DNA of 64,000 nt, taken from NCBI RefSeq assembly GCF_024397915.1, contig NZ_CP073347.1, positions 1,984,001-2,048,000 on the forward strand, in the 5' to 3' direction. Numbering within the stretch: position 1 is the first letter of the stretch; the number at the start of each line of letters is the position of its first letter. The notes under the pieces were generated by a model. It was not told where the DNA came from, did not search any database, and was given only the letters and a program-made list of their open reading frames with translations. Shown one piece after another: positions 57,967 to 64,000 of the stretch. Source of the DNA: Marinobacterium rhizophilum. GTDB lineage: Bacteria > Pseudomonadota > Gammaproteobacteria > Pseudomonadales > Balneatricaceae. A program made the position numbers and the translations under genes.

Positions 57967-59181
57967 ATGCCAGTAATCAGAAAATCGAACAAGCTGATCA
58001 ACGTCTGCTATGACATCCGCGGTCCTGTCCTGCAGGAAGCCAAGCGGCTGGAAGAAGAAGGCCACCGCATTCTCAAACTGAATATCGGCAACCCCGCGCC
58101 CTGGGGCTTTGAGGCCCCGGAAGAAATCGTGCAGGACGTCATTCACAACCTGCCCTCGGCCCAGGGCTACTGCGACTCCAAGGGACTGTTTTCTGCCCGC
58201 AAGGCGGTGATGCAGGAAACCCAGCGCAAGGGCATTCGCAATGTCACCATCGAAGACATCTACATCGGTAACGGCGTATCCGAGCTGATTGTCATGGCCA
58301 TGCAGGGCCTGCTGAACGATACCGACGAAATGCTGATCCCCTCGCCCGACTACCCGCTCTGGACGGCCGCTGTCAGCCTGTCCGGCGGCAATCCGATCCA
58401 CTACGTCTGCGACGAGCAGGCCGACTGGTTCCCGGATATCGACGACATGCGCAGCAAGATTACCGAGCGCACCAAGGGCATCGTGGTGATCAACCCCAAC
58501 AACCCCACCGGCGCGCTCTACCCGCTGGAACTGCTGCAGCAGATCATCGACCTGGCCCGCGAACACGACCTGATCCTGTTTGCCGACGAGATCTACGACA
58601 AGATTCTGTACGACGGCCATGAGCACGTATCCCTGGCCTCCCTCGCCGACGATGTGCTGTGCATTACCTTTAACGGCCTGTCCAAGACCTACCGCGCGGC
58701 GGGCTTTCGCTCCGGCTGGCTGATCGTCAGCGGGCCCAAGCACCAGGCGCGGGACTACATCGAAGGCCTGGACATGCTCGCCAGCATGCGCCTGTGCGCC
58801 AACGTCCCGGCGCAGCACGCCATCCAGACAGCCCTTGGCGGCTACCAGAGCATCAACGAGCTAACCGTTCCGGGCGGGCGTCTGTATGACCAGATGGACA
58901 GCGCCTGGCGCCGCATCAACGACATCCCCGGAGTCTCCTGCGTCCGCCCCAAGGCCGCCATGTACCTGTTCCCGAAGCTGGATCCGCAGATGTACCCGAT
59001 CCACAACGACGAAAAAATGGTGCTCGACCTGTTGCAGCAACAAAAGGTACTGGTGGTGCAGGGCAGCGGCTTCAACATGACCGATACGCAGCATTTTCGC
59101 GTCGTCTTCCTGCCCCGCCAGGATGAGCTCGAAGATGCAATCCAGCGCCTGGCCGACTTTCTGCGCCTCTACCGGCAATAA
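57967..59181 (+). CDS. alaA: Alanine-synthesising aminotransferase AlaA
   Basis: A 404-aa fold-type I aminotransferase that makes alanine from pyruvate and glutamate. It starts MPVIRKSNKLINVCYDIRGPVL, near-identical to the family N-terminus. Others: KLNIGNPAPWGFEAP, NPNNPTGALYP, DEIYDKILYDG, and the PLP lysine in FNGLSKTYRAAGFRSGW. The frame extends to 57820, but that part has no family likeness. A 10-bp hairpin (59202-59239) follows. Confidence 0.94.
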   Translation: MPVIRKSNKLINVCYDIRGPVLQEAKRLEEEGHRILKLNIGNPAPWGFEAPEEIVQDVIHNLPSAQGYCDSKGLFSARKAVMQETQRKGIRNVTIEDIYIGNGVSELIVMAMQGLLNDTDEMLIPSPDYPLWTAAVSLSGGNPIHYVCDEQADWFPDIDDMRSKITERTKGIVVINPNNPTGALYPLELLQQIIDLAREHDLILFADEIYDKILYDGHEHVSLASLADDVLCITFNGLSKTYRAAGFRSGWLIVSGPKHQARDYIEGLDMLASMRLCANVPAQHAIQTALGGYQSINELTVPGGRLYDQMDSAWRRINDIPGVSCVRPKAAMYLFPKLDPQMYPIHNDEKMVLDLLQQQKVLVVQGSGFNMTDTQHFRVVFLPRQDELEDAIQRLADFLRLYRQ

Positions 59182-59201
59182 AGCCCGCACAACAGCACCG
59201 C

Positions 59202-59239
59202 CATGCCAGAGACTGACCCGGGCGTCATTCTCTGGCATG
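59202..59239 (+). terminator. Hairpin between alaA and the MscS gene
   Basis: CATGCCAGAG (59202-59211) pairs perfectly with CTCTGGCATG (59230-59239) across an 18-nt loop. No T run; a possible Rho-assisted terminator. Confidence 0.5.
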
Positions 59240-59291
59240 CTGGCAAGATAGCGTGTGCTGATCCATCAGAATAACAAGGCTGGAACCCACC

Positions 59292-61565
59292 ATGACCCGA
59301 CCTCTCTGGCGCAACCTGCTGCTGTCGCTCCTGCTGCTGGCCAGCAGCACCTTGGGACTGGCAGCCGCTGTCACCCAGGAACAGGCGCGACAAACCAGCA
59401 CCGGCAAGGTCGCACAGATGAGCGACGGCGAAGTGCGCCAGATGCTGATCGACCAGCTCGAACAGCAAAGCATTGCCCGCAAGCCCAACCCCTACGACGC
59501 CCTGCAAAGCATGCCGGCGCCGACCAATGACTTCGAAAGTCGCCTCGAACTGCTAAAGCAAAGCCTGCAACGCTGGCCACAACAGCAGCAGGCTTTCTGG
59601 AGCTCACTTAGCGACCAGCGCGGCTGGGACGGTTTCAGTGATCTGATCATCGCCTTCGCAATGATGCTGCTGTCAGGCCTCGCCACCGAAGGCCTGCTGG
59701 GCTGGAAGCTCAGGCGCATGTCGGCCGACATCTCCTGCCAGCAGTGCCATGACCTGTCCACCAGCGTGGGTTACCTCTTCCTGCAATCGGCCCTCAACCT
59801 GGTACGCCTGGGTGCCTTCGTGCTCGGCGCGCTCGCCTTGCCCGTGCTGGCCTATGACCCCGGTACCGGCCTGCGCCCAACCCTGATGGCCCTGCTGATC
59901 GCCGTCAGCATCATACGCCTGGTCAGCATCCTGTCGCGCTCGCTGTTCGCGCCCTATGCCCGGGGCATCCGGCCGTTTCGCATGGAGTGCGAGAATGCCC
60001 AGAACATACACCACTGGGTCATCGGTTTCGCCATTACCTACGTTATCGTCAACCATGGCCTGGCGCTGCTGTACCACCACGGCATTGAAACCATTCTGTC
60101 GGCGATTACCGTCCCCCTGGGCGGCCTGCTGCTGAACTTTATCGCCATTGCCTTCGTCTGGCATCACCGCCACACCATTACCCGACTGTTCGCCGACACC
60201 GAAGCCGATCCGGACTCCTCGATGCGACAGACACTGCGCCAGAACTGGCCAATGCTGGCAACGTTATGGCTGATGCTGCTCTGGTGTATCTGGAGCTACC
60301 ACGTTTTTATCGGCAACTATGAAACCGCCCACAGCGTGGAACCCGTGTGGTGGCTGACCCTTGGCTTTATCCTGATCGACCGCCTGCTGCACGCCCTGCT
60401 GCAGCGCATGTGCCAGTTCTCCTGGCTGCAAAGCCATACCTTTGAACAGCGTTCGCGTCACTTTATCCGCATCGTGCAAAACGGCAGCCGGCTGATCCTG
60501 CTCGGCGTCACCCTGTTCTTCCTCAGCGAAACCTTCGGCTTTTCGTCCATGTCGATGCTGGAGGAAACCCTGGTGCAGCGCAGCCTGGGTGTGGCCATCG
60601 ATATCATGGCTATCCTGCTGCTGGCCTACATCTGCTGGCAGGTGATTCAGTCCGCCATCGAGCGGCGCCTGCCCGAGCCGCAAAACAATGATGCCCTGGC
60701 CAGCCTCGAAGGTGAAGGAGGTGCAGAAGGCGCCTCTCGGGCCGAAACCCTGTTGCCGCTGGTGCGCAGTTTTACGTCCGTTATTCTGGTAATCGTGGTC
60801 GCCCTGATGGCCCTGAGCGTCACCGGCATCGAAATCGGCCCACTGCTCGCCGGTGCCGGTGTTGTCGGTATCGCCATCGGCTTTGGCGCCCAGAAACTGG
60901 TACAGGACATCCTGTCCGGCATTTTCTTTCTGCTGGACGATGCCTTTCGGCGCGGTGAATACATCGAGGCCGCGGGCCTGCGCGGCACCGTGGAGCAGAT
61001 ATCACTGCGCTCCATGCGCCTGCGCCACCACCTCGGCGCCGTGCAGACCATCCCGTACAGCGAAATCGCCACGGTAAAGAACCTGTCACGGGACTGGGTC
61101 ACCATGAAGCTTGAGTTCCGCCTGCCCTACGACACCGATATCGAGCAGGTTCGGAAAATTATCAAGAAGGTCGGACAGGGCATGCTCGATGATCCCGAAA
61201 TAGGCCCGCAGATCCTGCTGCCACTCAAATCCCAGGGCGTTATGCGGATCGAGGAATCTGCCTTGATCTTTCGCATGAAGTTCACCTGCAAGCCCGGCGA
61301 GCAATGGGTTATCCGCCGCGAGGCCTACCGCCAGGTGAAGGACGCACTGGAGGCCAACGGCATTCGCTTCGCCCACCGCTCGGTGCATGTACTGCTGCCG
61401 GACGCGCCCGCCGCCGCCCAGGCCGAGGATCAGGTCGACGCCGCGCGCCTTGGCCTTGTGGGTGCTGCCGCCGCACAGGCCGCGCTACACCCGGACCTGC
61501 TGCACAGCAACCGGATCGACGACGATCACGGCAAAAACCTCTACGAGGACGACAGCTCTGCCTGA
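59292..61565 (+). CDS. Large mechanosensitive channel of the MscS family
   Basis: A 757-aa inner-membrane channel, far longer than MscS (about 290 aa). A signal peptide (about 1-25) is followed by a small periplasmic region (26-110), then about seven membrane helices, a variable loop around 475-490, and the MscS core from about 490: VILVIVVALMALSVTGIEIGP, pore helix LLAGAGVVGIAIGFGAQKLVQD near 515-540, then the beta domain with GTVEQISLRSMRLRHHLGAVQTIP. The C-terminus ends in an Ala/Asp-rich tail. Likely an osmotic-release valve of the YbdG/YnaI/MscK-like group. Confidence 0.92.
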   Translation: MTRPLWRNLLLSLLLLASSTLGLAAAVTQEQARQTSTGKVAQMSDGEVRQMLIDQLEQQSIARKPNPYDALQSMPAPTNDFESRLELLKQSLQRWPQQQQAFWSSLSDQRGWDGFSDLIIAFAMMLLSGLATEGLLGWKLRRMSADISCQQCHDLSTSVGYLFLQSALNLVRLGAFVLGALALPVLAYDPGTGLRPTLMALLIAVSIIRLVSILSRSLFAPYARGIRPFRMECENAQNIHHWVIGFAITYVIVNHGLALLYHHGIETILSAITVPLGGLLLNFIAIAFVWHHRHTITRLFADTEADPDSSMRQTLRQNWPMLATLWLMLLWCIWSYHVFIGNYETAHSVEPVWWLTLGFILIDRLLHALLQRMCQFSWLQSHTFEQRSRHFIRIVQNGSRLILLGVTLFFLSETFGFSSMSMLEETLVQRSLGVAIDIMAILLLAYICWQVIQSAIERRLPEPQNNDALASLEGEGGAEGASRAETLLPLVRSFTSVILVIVVALMALSVTGIEIGPLLAGAGVVGIAIGFGAQKLVQDILSGIFFLLDDAFRRGEYIEAAGLRGTVEQISLRSMRLRHHLGAVQTIPYSEIATVKNLSRDWVTMKLEFRLPYDTDIEQVRKIIKKVGQGMLDDPEIGPQILLPLKSQGVMRIEESALIFRMKFTCKPGEQWVIRREAYRQVKDALEANGIRFAHRSVHVLLPDAPAAAQAEDQVDAARLGLVGAAAAQAALHPDLLHSNRIDDDHGKNLYEDDSSA

Positions 61566-61661
61566 ACCACACAAGCCCAGCGCCGGCCATGGCTATACAA
61601 GCCCTGAGCCCGTGCTTTACTATGGCCGCCAGAAATGGACGCCGCTGCATAAGGCAATAGT

Positions 61662-62840
61662 TTGAAAAACCGTCGCTTGCTGATTTACAGCCACGATTCC
61701 TTTGGCCTCGGCCACCTGCGCCGCTGCCGTGCGCTGGCCCATGCCATAGTGGATGCCTACAAGGGCCTCTCGGTGCTGATCATGACCGGGTCCCCCATTA
61801 TCGGGCGCTTTGACTTCAAGGCCCGAGTGGACTTTGTCCGCATCCCCGGCGTCATCAAGCTGCACAATGGCGACTACACCTCCCTGGCGCTGCACATCGA
61901 CCTGGCCGACACCCTGGCACTGCGCGAAAGCATTATCCTGAACACCACCAAGGCCTTCGCACCGGACATTTTCCTGGTCGACAAGGAACCGCTCGGTCTC
62001 AAGGGTGAAGTCCACTCGACACTGGAAATGCTCAAGGGTACGTCGACCCGCACCATTCTCGGCCTGCGGGATGTCATGGACGCACCGGACCTGCTGACCA
62101 CCGAATGGCACAAGAAAGGCATCTTTGGTGAGCTGGAACGCCTTTACGACGAGCTCTGGGTGTACGGCCCCCGCGCCATGGGCAACCCGCTGCGCAGCCT
62201 GCCCATCGGCGCCGATACCCTGGAGCGAATGCGCTATACCGGCTACCTGCGCCGGGAAATTCCCGAGATCGCCAACACTGTCGACTCCGCCTCCCCCGAA
62301 CAGCCCTATATCCTGGTGACGCCAGGCGGTGGCGGTGACGGCATCGAGATGACCGACTGGGTCCTGCGCGCCTACGAATCCGGCGTCAGCCTGCCCTGGC
62401 GAGCCCTGTTCGTGCTCGGCCCCTTTATGCCCCAGGCCGAGCGCCAGCAGTTCCTGCAGCGCGCCGAGTCCCTGCCTGACGTCGACATGATTACCTTCGA
62501 TGCCCAGCTCGAACGACTGATGGCCAACGCCGCCGCCGTCGTCGCCATGGGCGGCTACAACACCTTCTGTGAAATCCTCTCTCTTGATCGACCCGCGCTG
62601 ATCCTGCCGCGCAGCTTTCCGCGCAAGGAGCAGCTGATCCGGGCACAGAATGCCGCCGCCCTGAACCTGATCAGCCTGGTGGATGCCGACGGCGCACGCA
62701 CGACCGCCGAAATGGTCGAGGCGCTGCAACGACTGCCGCAGCAATCGCCACCGGGTGTTGCCAGCAAGGCCGAATGGCTCGGCGGCCTCGACAGCGTCAC
62801 CGAGCGCATAGGCGAGCTGTTCGACCAGGCGCCCTCATGA
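61662..62840 (+). CDS. MurG-like glycosyltransferase (COG4671 type), first of a pair
   Basis: A 392-aa GT-B-fold protein starting at TTG 61662 with AAGG seven bases upstream. It opens RRLLIYSHDSFGLGHLRRCRALAHAI, has VTPGGGGDGIEM in the hinge, and the donor-binding MGGYNTFCEIL and PALILPRSFPRKEQLIRA (about 285-320). This resembles predicted glycosyltransferases related to MurG/GT28, and no export signal is seen. Its TGA overlaps the ATG of the next gene (ATGA), whose product is of the same class, so they probably work together, for instance on a polysaccharide or lipid glycan. Confidence 0.84.
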   Translation: MKNRRLLIYSHDSFGLGHLRRCRALAHAIVDAYKGLSVLIMTGSPIIGRFDFKARVDFVRIPGVIKLHNGDYTSLALHIDLADTLALRESIILNTTKAFAPDIFLVDKEPLGLKGEVHSTLEMLKGTSTRTILGLRDVMDAPDLLTTEWHKKGIFGELERLYDELWVYGPRAMGNPLRSLPIGADTLERMRYTGYLRREIPEIANTVDSASPEQPYILVTPGGGGDGIEMTDWVLRAYESGVSLPWRALFVLGPFMPQAERQQFLQRAESLPDVDMITFDAQLERLMANAAAVVAMGGYNTFCEILSLDRPALILPRSFPRKEQLIRAQNAAALNLISLVDADGARTTAEMVEALQRLPQQSPPGVASKAEWLGGLDSVTERIGELFDQAPS

Positions 62841-64000
62841 GCAGACTCCGCTCAACACCTGCGCGGGTACTGTTTTATGTGCAGCACCTGCTCGGCGTGG
62901 GCCATCTGCGCCGCGCCGCACTGCTGTGTGAGGCGCTGGTTGAAGCCGGACTGGATGTCCACATGATCCTGGGCGGGGAGCCAGTGCCCTCGATCCGCTT
63001 TGCGGGGGCCCAGTGCCACTACCTGAACGCCCTGCGGGTACAGGATGCCGACTTCGCCACCCTGGTAGACACCGCCGGCAACCCGCTTGATGACAACATG
63101 CGCCATCAGCGCCGTGACCAGCTGCTGGCGCTTGCGGCCCAGATCCAGCCCGATGCCATCATCACCGAGCTGTTTCCCTTTGGCCGGCGCCAGATGCGCT
63201 TTGAACTGCGCCCGCTGCTGGACTGGGCACGGCGGCAGCCCAAGCCCCCGCGGCTGATCTGCTCGCTGCGCGACATCGTGCAACAGCGCAGCCCGGAGCG
63301 GGAGCGCGAAACCCTGGGACTGATCGACAAGCACTACCACCGCATCTGGGCCCACGGCGATGCCCGCTTCGCTCCCCTGGATGCCAGCTATCAATTGACG
63401 CCCGAGCTGGGCGAGCGGTTGCACTATACCGGCTACATCGCCCCCCGGGCTCCCGCGCCGCGGCCACGCCAGGGCGTTATTGTTTCGGCCGGCGGCGGTG
63501 CCGTCGGTCTGCGCCTGCTGCAGGCGGCCATATGCGCTCACCGCGACGGCCTGCTGCCAGGGCGCCCCTGGACCCTGATTGCAGGCCCCAACCTGCCGCA
63601 GGGGGATTTCGAGCGGCTGCAACAGTCGCTGCACGCACCCGAACTGCAGCTTATGCGCTTTTGCGACGACTTCGTCAGCCGCCTGGCCGGCGCCGAACTG
63701 TCCATTTCCCAGGCCGGCTACAACACGGTCATGGACCTGCTGGTCAGCCAGGTGCCCGCGGTGGTCGTGCCCTACATTGGCAGCGGCGAAACCGAACAGA
63801 TCAGCCGCGCCCGGCACCTTGCCGAGGCCGGACGCGTCAGCATCGCCGACGAGGCAGACCTGTGCGCCGACAGCCTTCGTCACGCGGCCCATCAGGCCCT
63901 GTCCAGGACCGACCATGCGCACTCTAACCCCGCGCCGTTGCGCCTTGACGGTGCCCAGAACGCCGCCGCCGACCTGCTGCGCCTGCTTTCAGGCCAAGCA
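62837..64000 (+). CDS. MurG-like glycosyltransferase, second of the pair, cut by window end
   Basis: ATG at 62837 overlaps the preceding stop; 388 codons run without a stop to base 64000. It begins RVLFYVQHLLGVGHLRRAALL, parallel to the upstream partner, with IVSAGGGAVGLRLLQAA, then SQAGYNTVMDLLVSQVPAVVVP and GETEQISRARHLAEAG, which are the nucleotide-sugar-binding elements of GT-B enzymes of this class. Sequence is recognisably paralogous but not close to the upstream gene. The 3' end is outside the window. Confidence 0.85.
   Translation, partial: MSRLRSTPARVLFYVQHLLGVGHLRRAALLCEALVEAGLDVHMILGGEPVPSIRFAGAQCHYLNALRVQDADFATLVDTAGNPLDDNMRHQRRDQLLALAAQIQPDAIITELFPFGRRQMRFELRPLLDWARRQPKPPRLICSLRDIVQQRSPERERETLGLIDKHYHRIWAHGDARFAPLDASYQLTPELGERLHYTGYIAPRAPAPRPRQGVIVSAGGGAVGLRLLQAAICAHRDGLLPGRPWTLIAGPNLPQGDFERLQQSLHAPELQLMRFCDDFVSRLAGAELSISQAGYNTVMDLLVSQVPAVVVPYIGSGETEQISRARHLAEAGRVSIADEADLCADSLRHAAHQALSRTDHAHSNPAPLRLDGAQNAAADLLRLLSGQA

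Overview
The window looks like core chromosome of a marine gammaproteobacterium, GC-rich with 55-65% typical of its genes, close to the Oceanospirillaceae/Marinobacterium-Pseudomonas side of the class. The grounds are gene content and order: gltA divergent from sdhCDAB-sucAB-lpd-sucCD, rlmKL-rmf-pyrD, nadK-phosphatase-rhomboid-yeaC-DUF2797-pepN (the same order as I recall in Pseudomonas aeruginosa), an ErcA/ErcS'-like alcohol dehydrogenase and sensor kinase, and a NADH-type citrate synthase. This placement is inference from remembered synteny; no database was searched.

Layout. 1-7.5 kb: 3' end of yejK, a diguanylate cyclase behind trhO, hisC, a type III ornithine/lysine decarboxylase, a CBS-pair protein, a PhzF-family enzyme and a 56-aa DUF1127 protein. 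7.6-12.5 kb: a MocR regulator divergent from DUF1127 with three 8-bp operator-like repeats, then the ercS'-like kinase overlapping the ercA-like dehydrogenase, and a DksA-type zinc finger. 12.9-20.3 kb: htpG behind a near-perfect sigma-32 promoter, DUF599, selO, DUF3301, a truncated haemoglobin, an unassigned membrane protein and a Lon-N-domain protein. 20.4-33.5 kb: the TCA block, with clean terminators after sucD and sdhB, strong hairpins between sucA/sucB and lpd/sucC, and good divergent promoters between sdhC and gltA. 33.7-43.4 kb: amtB (no glnK beside it), rlmKL, rmf, pyrD, DUF2835, an orphan batD, a yfcH-type epimerase and a riboflavin synthase. 43.4-53.7 kb: a small minus-strand group (two-helix membrane protein, AlbA_2 coiled-coil protein, HAD phosphatase, hemerythrin-like protein), then the pepN-to-nadK group and a D-cysteine desulfhydrase/ACC deaminase relative.

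53.9-55.4 kb is the most unusual stretch: a tandem array with a 345-346 bp unit, holding five tRNA-Asp(GUC) and four tRNA-Val(UAC) genes plus four copies of a degenerate tRNA-Asp-like sequence. All lie on the minus strand behind one strong promoter with a GC-rich discriminator, and end at one terminator. 55.7-64 kb: syd, a YajG-like lipoprotein, a Tag-like glycosylase, alaA, a large MscS channel, and two adjacent MurG-like glycosyltransferases, the second cut by the window end.

A second non-genic find is a pair of about 163-bp MITE-like elements (33.75-33.91 kb and 56.91-57.07 kb). They have terminal inverted repeats, and each abuts a gene so closely that its terminal TAG is that gene's stop codon. 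One lies between amtB and what looks like amtB's own terminator. No CRISPR array, prophage, complete insertion sequence or rRNA operon was seen.
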